Shown piece after piece: positions 1-8,130 of a stretch of DNA of 64,000 nt. The notes under the pieces are model-generated. The model saw nothing but the letters and a program-made list of their open reading frames with translations. It was not told the DNA's origin and made no database searches. Position 1 is the stretch's first letter. The number at the start of each line of letters is the position of its first letter. The position numbers and the translations under genes are program-made. This stretch comes from Deinococcus sedimenti (lineage in GTDB: Bacteria > Deinococcota > Deinococci > Deinococcales > Deinococcaceae): the NCBI RefSeq assembly GCF_014648135.1, contig NZ_BMQN01000001.1:682001-746000 (forward strand), given 5' to 3'.

Positions 1-216
1 CTGCGCCTGCTTCGTCAACCCGATGATCGGCACGTCCGTCAGCGCCCGCACTGTCCGGATGTCCTCCGGGCTGCGCAGCCGCAGGCCCCCCGCGCCGCCC
101 AGCAGCGCCGCGCGGCTCATCGCCGCGATGATACCCGTGTCCCGCAGGGGGCTGCCGTCGTCCGCCTGGACACTCACGATCAACGCGCCCCGCAGGCGCT
201 GTAGCACGTCACTCAC
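1..216 (-). CDS. nanE: Putative N-acetylmannosamine-6-phosphate 2-epimerase, N-terminal fragment
   Basis: The gene runs off the left edge; the first 72 codons are visible. The N-terminus matches the NanE pattern: a LRGALIVSVQ strand, a GIIAAMSRAALLGGAGGLRL helix-strand unit and VPIIGLTKQ. NanE converts ManNAc-6-P to GlcNAc-6-P in the cytosol for amino-sugar catabolism. A GTG start is chosen because a TACACT -10 hexamer (224-229) lies exactly 7 bases upstream with no Shine-Dalgarno, the leaderless layout seen throughout the window. nagZ, also an amino-sugar recycling gene, lies 1.7 kb away. The TIM-barrel catalytic residues are outside the window, so the function rests on the N-terminus alone. 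Confidence 0.75.
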   Translation of the reverse strand, partial: MSDVLQRLRGALIVSVQADDGSPLRDTGIIAAMSRAALLGGAGGLRLRSPEDIRTVRALTDVPIIGLTKQAQ

Positions 217-311
217 GCCGGACAGTGTAGGGCCATCAGCTGGAGAAGAGACCCCGTACCCATACCGAGTGGAGTCGGGCAGGCCCTCAACACCACCCAT
301 CGTTCGCCATG

Positions 312-452
312 GACAGCAGAAGTCAGAGCTGTTAAGAGTCACCCTCAACTCCTCTGAATCGAACCCGGCCAGGACCTGAACAGGACAGCGGGTGGAATGG
401 GAGTCAAGGGACGGGGGGTTGAGCCCTCCAGGAATCTGAAAACGCTGTGATT
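312..452 (+). repeat. Small noncoding repeat, family R2, copy a
   Basis: Starts GACAGCAGAAGTCAGAG, passes CCTCTGAATCGA and ends with AATCTGAAAACGCTGTGA. These blocks occur in the same order at 4808-4942, and the 3' block also recurs twice at 60.05-60.35 kb. The internal hairpin seen in copy b is largely decayed here. It looks like a degenerate member of a dispersed intergenic family, comparable in kind to the small noncoding repeats described in D. radiodurans. Confidence 0.65.
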
Positions 453-477
453 CCTGGTGTCTCGTGAGCCACCGGTC

Positions 478-538
478 GATACCTCAACTCACGTCGAGAA
501 CCCGTCTTTCTCGACTTCAGTCTGCTCGGGTTGAACGG
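478..538 (+). repeat. Small noncoding repeat, family R1, truncated copy d
   Basis: Shares the 3' half of family R1: GAGAACCCGTCTTTCTC followed by CTGCTCGGGTTGAAC. It matches the corresponding ends at 1793-1894 (opposite strand), 38865-38986 and 44724-44826. The 5' GGATTCCGTCTGTTTCG block is absent, so this is a partial copy abutting R2 copy a. Confidence 0.6.
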
Positions 539-634
539 GCATGGGGCAGTCGGCAGAAGGGGATAGGTCCTCGTGACGTCTTCAGTCTCCGTTCTGCCTG
601 ACGCTCAGTTGCTGGGAGGTCAGCGGGGTGGGTA

Positions 635-1636
635 TCAGCAGGGCCCCTCGGCTGGCACGATCATCATGACCGGGTTCTGAAGCGATGGATATGTCTGCTG
701 CAGGCGTGTCAGATCCTGTTGAGCCGCCGTGAATCCCTGTGCGGCGGCCAGACGCAGCCACACGGCTGCCTGCCCCAGATCTCGCCAGACGCCCTGACCA
801 TTGGCATACGCGGCGGCCAGATTATGTTGAGCCTGCGCGAAGCCCTGCTGCGCTGCCCGGGCGTACCAGCAGAACGCCTGGACATCGTTCCGGGGAACGC
901 CACGGCCGTTGGCATACAGCACGCCCAGGTTGTTCTGGGCGATCATGTCGCCCTGCTCGGCGGCCCGGCGGTACCAGCTGGCGGCCAGCGCGTCATCTTG
1001 CGGAACGCCCACCCCCCTGGTGTACAGCACGGCCATGTTCAGCTGAGCGGGGATCAGGCCCTGCTCAGCGGCCCGGCGGTACCACTCGGCTGCCTGCGCG
1101 TCACTCTGATCCACTCCCTGCGCATTGTCGTACAGCTGCCCCAGCTGCAGTTGCGCTTCCGGGTGGCCCTGCTCGGCGGCCTGCCGGAACCATCGAGCGG
1201 CCAGGGCGTCGTCTCTGGGAACGCCCTGACCATCGTGATACAGAACACCCAGGTTGAATTGCGCCAGGATGTGACCCTGCTCGGCCGCCTTCCGGAACCA
1301 CACGGCGGCCTGAGCGTCGTCCTGCGCAGTACCCTGAGCAGTCAGGAACAACACCCCGAGGTTGAACTGCGCGCTGGCGTGACCCTGCTCGGCCGCCCGG
1401 CGGTACCAGACGGCAGCCAATGTCGCGTCAGGCGTCACCCCACGGCCTGTCATATACATCGTCGCCAGCCAGAATTGGCCAGCCGCGTCCCCAGCTTGAG
1501 CCGCGTCCGTGAATTCCCGGACAGCCTCAGCGTATGATCCCGTGCGGTACAGGCCGATGCCGTCCTCCACGGACGCTCCCGCGGTGGTGCTCAGAACTGC
1601 CCAGAGCGCCACTATCCATGTGTATCGCTTCTTCAT
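635..1636 (-). CDS. Secreted Sel1-repeat (SLR/TPR-like) protein
   Basis: A 333-residue protein. Residues 1-22 form a signal peptide (MKKRYTWIVALWAVLSTTAGAS). The rest is about seven 36-residue Sel1-like repeats with the pattern A..WYRRAAEQGH..AQ.NLGVLY..G.GV..D, i.e. an alpha-solenoid scaffold for protein-protein contacts in the cell envelope. The partner is unknown. The ATG is set by the signal peptide and a GGAGG Shine-Dalgarno 8 bases upstream. A sigma70-type promoter sits at 1773-1800, so this gene has a leader of about 130 bases, unlike its leaderless neighbours. A much longer open frame continues upstream but is antisense to nagZ and has no support. Confidence 0.85.
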   Translation of the reverse strand: MKKRYTWIVALWAVLSTTAGASVEDGIGLYRTGSYAEAVREFTDAAQAGDAAGQFWLATMYMTGRGVTPDATLAAVWYRRAAEQGHASAQFNLGVLFLTAQGTAQDDAQAAVWFRKAAEQGHILAQFNLGVLYHDGQGVPRDDALAARWFRQAAEQGHPEAQLQLGQLYDNAQGVDQSDAQAAEWYRRAAEQGLIPAQLNMAVLYTRGVGVPQDDALAASWYRRAAEQGDMIAQNNLGVLYANGRGVPRNDVQAFCWYARAAQQGFAQAQHNLAAAYANGQGVWRDLGQAAVWLRLAAAQGFTAAQQDLTRLQQTYPSLQNPVMMIVPAEGPC

Positions 1637-1772
1637 CAGGTGTCCTCCGTTCAGGGCTGCGTTCTTCCATGCTGCAACGACAGTATCGGCAGCGTGAACT
1701 CGCTGATGATGTCCCCCGTCGGGTGGGCATGCATGTCGTGGACTGGACACATGACGTGTGGTCACGGGCTGC

Positions 1773-1800
1773 ACTATAGAAAGGTTTACAAATCTTTCAA
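1773..1800 (-). promoter_or_regulatory. Sigma70-type promoter of the Sel1-repeat gene
   Basis: On the minus strand TTGAAA (-35) and TATAGT (-10) are 16 bases apart, in a locally AT-rich patch. The -35 lies at the very end of repeat R1 copy a (CTCGGGTTGAAAG), so the repeat appears to have supplied half of this promoter. Confidence 0.7.
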
Positions 1801-1894
1801 CCCGAGCGAATGCGAGAAGGAGCAAAGCGGGTTCCGGTCGTGGAGTTGGCAGATCAGTGGTCTTCCGATCTGTCAACGAAACAGATGGAATCCG
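1793..1894 (-). repeat. Small noncoding repeat, family R1, copy a
   Basis: On the minus strand it reads GGATTCCATCTGTTTCGTTG, then GATCTGCCAACTCCACG, CCGGAACCCGC and ends GCTCGGGTTGAAAG. The same ordered blocks occur at 38865-38986 and 44724-44826. It is strictly intergenic, between nagZ and the Sel1 gene, and its end carries the Sel1 gene -35 box. Confidence 0.8.
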
Positions 1895-1928
1895 TGTAAG
1901 ATGTTGAAATTGCCGTACGCTGGGCGTC

Positions 1929-3395
1929 GTGAGTCTGACTCTGACAAGCGGCGCGCTGGTGATGGTGGACATTCCCGGCCCCACCCTGGATGACGATACG
2001 GTCGCGCATCTGCGCCGCCACAGGATCCGCAGCGTGTGCCTGTTCCGCAAAAATGTGGTTTCCGAGGCGCAACTCTCGGTCCTGTGCGCCGACCTGCGCG
2101 CCGTGATGGGCGAGCACGCCCTGATCGCCCTGGACCACGAGGGCGGCGCGATCCTGCGCCCGACGTTCTGGCCGTTCGCGCCAGCTGCCATGAATCTGGG
2201 CGCGGCAGGCGACGAGGCGCTGACGGAGGACGTGAGTGCCGCCCTGGCGCGGCAGCTGCGCCGCGTGGGCATCAACTGGAACTTCGCCCCCGTGCTGGAC
2301 GTGAACGTGAACCCCGCCAACCCCGTGATCGGCGAGCGGGCCTTCGGCGCCGACGTGGGGCTCGTGACGCGCATGGGTCGCGCCGCTCTCTCTGGGCACG
2401 ACCGGGCAGGCGTCGCCGCGTGCGTCAAACACTTCCCCGGGCACGGGGACACCAGCCTGGACAGCCACCTCGCCCTGCCCCGTGTGGACAAAGCCAGGGA
2501 GGACCTGGAAGCCGGGGAGTTCGCACCGTTCCGCGACCTGCTGCCCGTCACGCCCGCCGTGATGACCGCGCACATCATCTACCCGGCGCTGGACCCCGCG
2601 CGGCCCGCCACGCTGTCCCGCGCGGTGCTGACCGGCCTGCTGCGCGAGGAGTGGGGTTTCGACGGCGTGATCGTCACGGACTCCATGGGCATGAAGGCCA
2701 TCGACGACCACTACGGGCGCGGCGAGGCCGGGGTGATGGCCATCCAGGCGGGCGCGGACCTGGTTATGGCCCTCGGCCGCCGCGAGGCGCAGGAGGCGAC
2801 CCTGAACGCCATCCAGTCCGCCCTTGACAACGGGACGCTGGACGCCACGCAGATGCAGGCCAGCGTGCGCCGCCTGGAAGCCCTGGCCGCCCGCTACCCC
2901 GCGCAGGCGGATGCCACCCTGGACCCGCGGGCTGACGCGGCGCTGCTGGAATGTGCCTGGGCGCGCGGCCTGAGTGCGTACCGCGACCCGGTCGCCCCGC
3001 CCCCCGGTTCAACGGTGCTGCTGGTCGCGCAGACGAAAGTCCCCCGCGAGAACGTCAGTGAGGCCAGCGTGGACGCCGCAACTCTCGCCGCCGAGCTGAG
3101 CGGCGTGTACGAGGTGCAGCTGCACGCCTTCGAGGACCCGGCGGACCTGGACTGGACCGCCCTGCGGGCCCTGGGGCTGCCGGTCATCCTGGCCACCACT
3201 TCACGCCACCGCCACGCCGCGCTGCGCGGGACCCAGCCCGATCTGCACCTGGCGCTGTACAACCCCTACGCCGCACTGGACGTGAACGCCCCGGCGGTCC
3301 TCACGTACGGATTTCAGCCGGAAGCCCGCCGCGCCGTGCGGCGCTGGCTGACCGGCGACCTGAGAGCGGCCGGTACGCTGCCGTTTCCGGAGTGA
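1929..3395 (+). CDS. nagZ: Glycoside hydrolase family 3 beta-N-acetylhexosaminidase
   Basis: Hydrolyses GlcNAc-1,6-anhydroMurNAc and related muropeptides in peptidoglycan recycling, presumably in the cytosol because no signal peptide is seen. The GH3 N-domain carries [10 protein letters not shown] at residues 167-176 (His/Asp general acid-base loop of NagZ) and VTDSMGM with the nucleophile Asp251; NFAPVLDVN and IGERAFG are also typical. At 488 residues it exceeds single-domain NagZ (about 340), the extra C-terminal 150 residues being a second domain as in Gram-positive NagZ. The GTG start has a TACGCT hexamer (1916-1921) 7 bases upstream and no Shine-Dalgarno, so leaderless. nanE nearby fits amino-sugar salvage. 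Confidence 0.9.
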   Translation: MSLTLTSGALVMVDIPGPTLDDDTVAHLRRHRIRSVCLFRKNVVSEAQLSVLCADLRAVMGEHALIALDHEGGAILRPTFWPFAPAAMNLGAAGDEALTEDVSAALARQLRRVGINWNFAPVLDVNVNPANPVIGERAFGADVGLVTRMGRAALSGHDRAGVAACVKHFPGHGDTSLDSHLALPRVDKAREDLEAGEFAPFRDLLPVTPAVMTAHIIYPALDPARPATLSRAVLTGLLREEWGFDGVIVTDSMGMKAIDDHYGRGEAGVMAIQAGADLVMALGRREAQEATLNAIQSALDNGTLDATQMQASVRRLEALAARYPAQADATLDPRADAALLECAWARGLSAYRDPVAPPPGSTVLLVAQTKVPRENVSEASVDAATLAAELSGVYEVQLHAFEDPADLDWTALRALGLPVILATTSRHRHAALRGTQPDLHLALYNPYAALDVNAPAVLTYGFQPEARRAVRRWLTGDLRAAGTLPFPE

Positions 3396-3681
3396 CCCGG
3401 CGTAGCCCGTTCGGCGCACACGGCAACGATACGGACGGCAGGGTTCAGTTCCGTCGGGCGAGCCCATGAGCGCACCACCCACCTGAACTGAATTCTGATG
3501 CCAGGAGACCGCGTATCTGAATGGCACCAGGGTCGGTTCTGACGCCGTGGGCTGTGCGCACGGTGCGGGCGGAACCCTGAAACCGCTGCCGTTCTCAGGT
3601 GCGCGCTCTGCGGCGCAGCCGTGCGGGTCTGATCGGTTCAGAGGTCTGGCGGGTGTCCCTCGACCCCGCGGACTTCTGCGG
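3396..3681. other. Intergenic region without a recognisable gene
   Basis: This 286-base gap lies between the convergent nagZ and GH16 genes. Around 3435-3475 a faint resemblance to repeat family R2 on the minus strand (TCAGTTCCGTCGGGCGAGCCC) was noticed but is too weak to call. No clear terminator hairpin with a U-tract was found. Confidence 0.4.
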
Positions 3682-4449
3682 TCAGAACGGTTCGAAGCTG
3701 ATGGAGTCCACCAGCATGTGAACGGTACCGCGCGTGGCGGGGCCGCCCCACGCGGCGCTGTTCGTGGGCCACACGTTCAGCATGATATGAGCGGCGTCCT
3801 GCGGGACGTCCTGGGTGGTCTCCCAGACCTTCGAGCCGTTCAGGAAGTACGTGACGCGGTCCGGTCGCCACTCGTACGTCATGGTCTGGAAGGACTGGCC
3901 GAACGTGACGCTGGTGGGCAGCACGCCGGACGTCTTGCTGTTCACGGTCCGCCACACGGCGGTGTTCAGCGTCCTGGGCCGGTTCCCTTCGATTTCCAGG
4001 TCGATCTCGGTGGCGCTGTCGTTCACGTAACTGAACGCCCCGCTGATGTTCCCGCTGAGGACCTTGCCGCTGCGTGCGGGGTGGGCGCTGGTGCTGGCCG
4101 CCCGGAAGCGGTAGGTGTACCGACCGAAGCCGAAGGTCTGGTGGGTCTGCACTTCGGCGGCGCGGGCGCACAGGCCCGTGGCGCAGCTCTGCACCGTCAG
4201 GGTGAGCAGCAGGTGGCCGCCCTTCACGCTGACCAGTGCCGGGTCGAACCGGCCGGTCAGGCCGGGCCGCTGCCAGAATCCGCCCCAGCTGGATGGCTCC
4301 CAGCGGGCCGTGTCGAGCGTGTCGAACGTTTCGGTCCACGCGGCGCCCGCCGGACGCAGGGAGACGGAAGTGGTCGGCGGGGTCAGATCGTTGCAGGCCA
4401 CGAGGGACAGGCCCAGCAGGGCGGAACGGACCGTGTGTGCGATAGGCAT
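3682..4449 (-). CDS. Secreted GH16 beta-glucanase (laminarinase/lichenase-like)
   Basis: A 255-residue exported glycoside hydrolase, likely cleaving beta-1,3/1,4-glucan or a related extracellular polysaccharide. The GH16 signature EIDLEIEG is at 148-155, with Glu148 as nucleophile and Glu152 as acid/base. Flanking Trp-rich strands (WEPSSWGGFWQ, YEWRPDRVTYFLNG, LNVWPTN) complete the jelly-roll pattern. The N-terminus is a lipoprotein-like signal (LLGLSLVAC). The start follows an AGAGGGAG Shine-Dalgarno immediately after a cyclic-di-GMP-I riboswitch, so expression should respond to c-di-GMP. Neighbouring GH26-like hydrolase and polysaccharide synthase suggest biofilm matrix synthesis or remodelling. 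Substrate is inferred from family only. Confidence 0.88.
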   Translation of the reverse strand: MPIAHTVRSALLGLSLVACNDLTPPTTSVSLRPAGAAWTETFDTLDTARWEPSSWGGFWQRPGLTGRFDPALVSVKGGHLLLTLTVQSCATGLCARAAEVQTHQTFGFGRYTYRFRAASTSAHPARSGKVLSGNISGAFSYVNDSATEIDLEIEGNRPRTLNTAVWRTVNSKTSGVLPTSVTFGQSFQTMTYEWRPDRVTYFLNGSKVWETTQDVPQDAAHIMLNVWPTNSAAWGGPATRGTVHMLVDSISFEPF

Positions 4450-4462
4450 GCTGAATCTCCCT

Positions 4463-4545
4463 CTGGTGACCCGGCCAACCCCTTGGGTTCCGTGGCTTTG
4501 CGTCACCGCCTTGCGGCGGTTTTGCCCTGAGCATGGGGACACTGG
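4463..4545 (-). ncRNA. Cyclic-di-GMP-I (GEMM-I) riboswitch
   Basis: The minus-strand leader of the GH16 gene contains the class hallmarks in order: CAGGGCAAAACC, a P1b hairpin GCCGCAAGGC with a GCAA (GNRA) tetraloop, the invariant GGTGACGCAAAGCCACGG block, a second hairpin (GGAACCC-AAGG-GGGTT) and the closing GGCCGGGTCACC. This matches the established GEMM-I consensus nearly base for base. The aptamer ends directly at the AGAGGGAG ribosome-binding site of the glucanase, and no U-tracted terminator follows, so control of translation initiation is the likelier mechanism. Whether ligand turns expression on or off cannot be read from sequence. Confidence 0.93.
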
Positions 4546-4768
4546 ACAGCCTGAAGTGTGTCCGTTGAACTCCGTCAAGTCTCTTACATGAACGTGGACG
4601 GCGGCACCCCTGGGCGGGGGCCACCCGGAAGCGGCCGGTGTGGTAGACGCGGACCGCGATGCCCATGGACTATGTGACCGTGGGTGTCGGGGCACTTGAG
4701 GGGCGTGCCGTCAGCCCCCCGGCTTGACGTCCACCGCTCGGTTCCTTGGACCCTCGCTGGGCGCGTTT

Positions 4769-4942
4769 CAGGGAGCCTGGGGATTGCCTCAGTCTCCCTG
4801 GAACGCGCTGACAGCAGAGTTCAGAGGTATCGAGGATACCCTCGATACCTCTGAATCGAGCACCTGAGAAAAACAGTGGTTGGAAGTGGAATCGAGGGGC
4901 GTGCTCGTGGCCCTTCAATGAAACTGATAACCGCTGTGAGAG
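4769..4942 (+). repeat. Small noncoding repeat, family R2, copy b (with perfect hairpin)
   Basis: The fullest copy of R2. It begins with an imperfect CAGGGAG...CTCCCTG stem (4769-4800), then a perfect 16-bp stem with ATAC loop at 4820-4855 (TTCAGAGGTATCGAGG and its complement), and ends with GTTGGAAGTGGAATCGAGGG and GGCCCTTCAATGAAACTG. Copies at 312-452 and 60.05-60.35 kb share the same block order. Such strong stems between genes would be stable in RNA, but there is no U-tract. The surrounding gap (4546-5076) shows no gene. Confidence 0.8.
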
Positions 4943-5076
4943 GCTGAGGCGCTGCGCAGAGCGGCCCGTCGGAGGACGTGTCAACGCGAGCCCGACTGGG
5001 GAGAGTCTCCTGTTCGCTGTCCACCGGGTCGGGTCCCGCCGTTCAGGGACTGGTGGGGTCTGCGTGAAACTGGTCG

Positions 5077-6048
5077 CTACCGCGTTGTGGGGCAGCGGCG
5101 GAAGGCGTTCAGGGCCGGGTCACTGGTCGTGAGGCGCCAGTCGACGCGGCCATCCCTGATGTGAAACCAGAAGGCCCGGCGGATCTGCCCGAATGCGGGT
5201 AGCTGCGCGCACATGTCGCGGATCCACGCGGCCTTGTCGCCGCCCTGCTCCACGCTGGCCACCTCGCCCAGCTGGACCGGCTTGGTCCCCGCGACCCTCT
5301 TCAGCTCCTGATACGACGCCCCGAACGTGTCACGGAAACTCAGCCAGCGGTTCCAGGCGTTGGTGGTGCCCCAGTTGTACCCGTCCAGGCCGACCTCGTC
5401 CACCCAGGCTCCTCCCGGGTACAGGGCGCGGTACGAGCTGGGCATGCCCGGGTACTGGATGTTGGGCGTCCATACCCAGCGCACCGGAGCCCGTTCAGCC
5501 CGGAAGACGTTCACGACATGCCGCCACGCCCGGATGAAATCGGCGGACGTGTTGTTGGGACCCAGCTGGTACGCGCCCCAGTTTCCGTTCATTTCCGGCG
5601 CGAACGTGATGCGCACCGGCTGACCGGCCTGCCGGACATCCCGGGCGAACCGGCGCAGGTAGGCGTCGTGCCGGCCGGCGGCGATCTCCCGGTACGGAAC
5701 GCCCCGCAGGGCGCCCGCGACCTGCCTGCGCGGCTGCCAGGAGAGTTCGAGTTCCTTGCCCTGCGCGAGCAGGGTCCGGGCGTACCTCAGGTTGAACGGC
5801 GTGGTCCAGTCCTGAAACCAGCGGACCGCGGCGAAGCGGCACCCGACCTTCCGCTCCACGGCGGCCAGGACGGCCGGGCTGTCCACTGTCAGGCCGAACA
5901 CCCCGCAACTCGGCACCGCGGCCGCCTGCGTGGCTGGGACAGCGCCCGTGAACAGCAGCGCGGCCACAGTGACCGCGGCCCGCCGCCACCTGGCACGAGG
6001 CCCGCCTGCAGGCCGGACTGGGGTGGAAACGCTGATGGGTGCGGGCAT
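5077..6048 (-). CDS. Secreted GH26-like glycoside hydrolase
   Basis: A 323-residue exported beta/alpha-barrel hydrolase. The signal sequence (residues 24-45) ends near ATQAAA. FAPEMNGNW places a candidate acid/base Glu at 152, and VQLGEVAS a candidate nucleophile Glu at 262; both contexts match clan GH-A family 26 (mannanase or related endo-beta-glycanase). Aromatic subsite residues (VRWFQDWTTPF, DGYNWGTTNAWNRW) are present. The start is the ATG preceding the basic-then-hydrophobic leader; a longer frame upstream lacks a credible N-terminus. It is divergent from the polysaccharide synthase and downstream of the GH16 block, so matrix processing is inferred. The true substrate is unknown. Confidence 0.75.
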   Translation of the reverse strand: MPAPISVSTPVRPAGGPRARWRRAAVTVAALLFTGAVPATQAAAVPSCGVFGLTVDSPAVLAAVERKVGCRFAAVRWFQDWTTPFNLRYARTLLAQGKELELSWQPRRQVAGALRGVPYREIAAGRHDAYLRRFARDVRQAGQPVRITFAPEMNGNWGAYQLGPNNTSADFIRAWRHVVNVFRAERAPVRWVWTPNIQYPGMPSSYRALYPGGAWVDEVGLDGYNWGTTNAWNRWLSFRDTFGASYQELKRVAGTKPVQLGEVASVEQGGDKAAWIRDMCAQLPAFGQIRRAFWFHIRDGRVDWRLTTSDPALNAFRRCPTTR

Positions 6049-6333
6049 GTCACGCGCATGATGGCAGTGTTCGGGCCTGGGACGGGCGGTGCCCCCCACG
6101 CTGGCCCCCACTGCCTGTAGGTGCGCTGAACCTTGTCCCAGCGTGACACCACCGGGCACTCACGGTGCGTCAGAACCGGACGCCTAGCCTGAACGCAGGG
6201 CGTGACCGGACCTCAGGGACGGGCATCCACGCCGAGATACAAGTGCCGGGAGGCGCAGATCCTCGTCTTCGAATCGGTCACCTGAACAGACGAGAGGAGC
6301 CAGTGGTGAGACCGCCCCGAGGGAGGCATCACC
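6049..6333. other. Divergent regulatory gap between GH26 hydrolase and polysaccharide synthase
   Basis: No gene seen. A TAGCCT hexamer at 6185-6190 could start a leader of roughly 135 bases for the synthase. That leader contains GGGCATCC and, 25 bases on, GAGGCGCAGATCC then CGGTCACCTG, which loosely echo GEMM-I core segments but break the invariant GACGCAAAGCC block. It is recorded as a possible structured leader only. Confidence 0.3.
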
Positions 6334-7605
6334 ATGGGCTTTACGACTGTCCTGCCGTCCACCCCGCTGGGTTGGACCCTGTTCATCATTGTGCTTCTGC
6401 TGCTGATCAAGGCGGCGCTGACGGTCACGCTCGCCACCGCTCACATCTGGGTCCGGCGCCGCCGCGCCCGCGACTGGCACGGGCGGGACACGCCGGGCGT
6501 CAGCGTCATGATCGCGGCGTTCAATGAGGAGGTCGGCATTGCCCAGACCATCCGGTCCGTGCTCGCTCAGGACGGCCCGCCCCTGCAGGTCATTGTCGTG
6601 GACGACGGCTCCACCGACCGCACCGCGGCCATCGCCGATGAATTCGCGCGGCGGGACGCCCGCGTGCAGGTGCTGCGCCAGGCGAACGGTGGGAAGGCCA
6701 GTGCCCTGAACCGCGCCGCCGCTCACCTGGAGTACCCGGTCGCGGTGAGCGTGGACGCGGACTCCTCGCTGGCGCCGGGCGCGCTGTCGGCCCTGTCGCG
6801 CCATTTCCTGAACCCGGCGGTGGGTGCCGTCGCCGGGGACGTGCGGGTGGCCGGCCCGGTCACGTCGCTCACGCAGATGCAGCACCTGGAATACAGCGTC
6901 GGGCAGCAGATGGACAAGCGGGCGCAGGACATGCTCGGGGCGGTCAGCGTGGTGCCCGGCGCGGCCGGCGCGTTCCGCACGGACCTGATTCGCCGCCTGC
7001 ACTACAGCGGCGACACCATCACCGAGGACATGGACCTCACCGTCGCCATCGCCGCGGCGGGCTACCAGGTGCGTTTCGAGCCGGCCGCACTGAGCTTCAC
7101 CGAGCCGCCCGTCACCCTGCCCGCCATGTGGCGCCAGCGGCTGCGCTGGATGTACGGCACGTTCCAGGTCATGGGTAAGTACCGCCACCTGATCCTGACA
7201 GCGCGCGGCGGACGCCTGGGGTGGCTGACCCTCCCGTACGTGCTGCTCTACGGACTGGTGCTGGGCGGAGCCGGACCGCTGTTCGATCTGGCGGCGCTGA
7301 CCCTGCTGGTCCAGCAGATGAGCGGGGGCTCTGCCCCGCCTGGGGCCCTGGTCCCGCTGCTCGTGAGCATCGGGATCGATGTGCTGGTGGCGGGCGTGGC
7401 CCTCGCGCTGGGCCGACAGTCGCTGCGGCCCCTGCTGATCACGCCGACCCAGCGGCTGTTCATGCGGCCGTTCGTGGCCCTGGTGGTTATCGTGACGTGC
7501 CTGTCGTTCCTGCGGGGCCGCACCGTCCGCTGGAACAAGATGCCCCGCGTGGGCGTGCACCTGCCCGGCCAGCCGTCCCCGGTGGCCCCGCAGGCGGGCG
7601 ACTGA
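6334..7605 (+). CDS. Membrane polysaccharide synthase, GT2 family (PgaC/IcaA-like)
   Basis: Processive inverting glycosyltransferase (423 residues) that polymerises and exports a beta-linked polysaccharide such as poly-N-acetylglucosamine. One N-terminal membrane helix (about 12-38) is followed by the GT-A domain with VIVVDDGSTD (Asp90/91), DAD (141-143, metal binding), TED (230-232, catalytic base) and QRLRW (268-272, processivity). Three or four C-terminal helices (about 297-400) complete the synthase. The ATG follows a CGAGGGAGG Shine-Dalgarno 8 bases upstream, so it is not leaderless. It overlaps the next gene by one base (TGATG). c-di-GMP control would be usual for this family. Confidence 0.88.
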   Translation: MGFTTVLPSTPLGWTLFIIVLLLLIKAALTVTLATAHIWVRRRRARDWHGRDTPGVSVMIAAFNEEVGIAQTIRSVLAQDGPPLQVIVVDDGSTDRTAAIADEFARRDARVQVLRQANGGKASALNRAAAHLEYPVAVSVDADSSLAPGALSALSRHFLNPAVGAVAGDVRVAGPVTSLTQMQHLEYSVGQQMDKRAQDMLGAVSVVPGAAGAFRTDLIRRLHYSGDTITEDMDLTVAIAAAGYQVRFEPAALSFTEPPVTLPAMWRQRLRWMYGTFQVMGKYRHLILTARGGRLGWLTLPYVLLYGLVLGGAGPLFDLAALTLLVQQMSGGSAPPGALVPLLVSIGIDVLVAGVALALGRQSLRPLLITPTQRLFMRPFVALVVIVTCLSFLRGRTVRWNKMPRVGVHLPGQPSPVAPQAGD

Positions 7606-8099
7606 TGCGTTCGCTCTGCCTGATCCTCCTGCTCGGCAGCGCCGCCGGTGTCCTGGCCGTCTCGGCGCCCACCCCGGCAGCGCCGCTCGGTCAGGTGCTG
7701 GCCCGCCAGCAGCTGATCAGCCCGGCGGTGACCACCCGCGGTCAGGCGGCCGGTGAGGTGACCGTGTCGGTGTCGCTGGTGCGGCAGACCGAGGGGCTCC
7801 AGGCCCGGGCCACGTTCGGCAGCACCCTGAACGCGGAGGCCGTGGTGAACGGCTCATTGAGCCTTTCGACGCCGGGCGGAGAGGAGCTGGCCCGCAGCAA
7901 CCCGCGGCAACTGGCCTCCCTGAGTCCGGGTGGCCAGGCGGTGCTGGTGACCCCCTGGAGTGCAGGTGACCTGCCCGTGTGCGTGGACGCCCAGCTGACC
8001 GTCTGGAGCGGCCCGGACGCCCCTGGACCGCTCAGGGCCGCCCGGGTGGCCGGGCCGCTTCGTCCGGTGTCGTTCATCGCGCGCGTCTGCACGCCCTGA
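7605..8099 (+). CDS. Exported hypothetical protein, partner of the polysaccharide synthase
   Basis: A 164-residue protein with a signal peptide ([21 protein letters not shown]) and a beta-rich mature part with no family I recognise. Two cysteines (in LPVCVD and ARVC, about 123 and 162) could form a disulfide outside the cell. The ATG shares one base with the TGA of the glycosyltransferase, so the two are almost certainly cotranslated. By position it could be an accessory factor for polymer export or modification, but that is inference. Confidence 0.6.
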   Translation: MRSLCLILLLGSAAGVLAVSAPTPAAPLGQVLARQQLISPAVTTRGQAAGEVTVSVSLVRQTEGLQARATFGSTLNAEAVVNGSLSLSTPGGEELARSNPRQLASLSPGGQAVLVTPWSAGDLPVCVDAQLTVWSGPDAPGPLRAARVAGPLRPVSFIARVCTP

Positions 8100-8130
8100 C
8101 GGCGGACTGCTCGCGTCCGGACCGCCCGGG

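Larger units (their letters stand above)
217..634. other. Intergenic region holding two small repeat elements
   Basis: This gap has no convincing gene. It contains the divergent end of the nanE promoter, one copy of repeat family R2 (about 312-452) and a shortened copy of family R1 (about 478-538), listed separately. The remaining roughly 95 bases before the Sel1 gene terminus show nothing recognisable. Confidence 0.6.

Noticed and set aside
3425..3480. Possible degenerate R2 repeat on the minus strand
   Set aside because: Only scattered identity to the 3' block (TCAGTTCCGTCGGGCGAGCCC). Below what I could align reliably.
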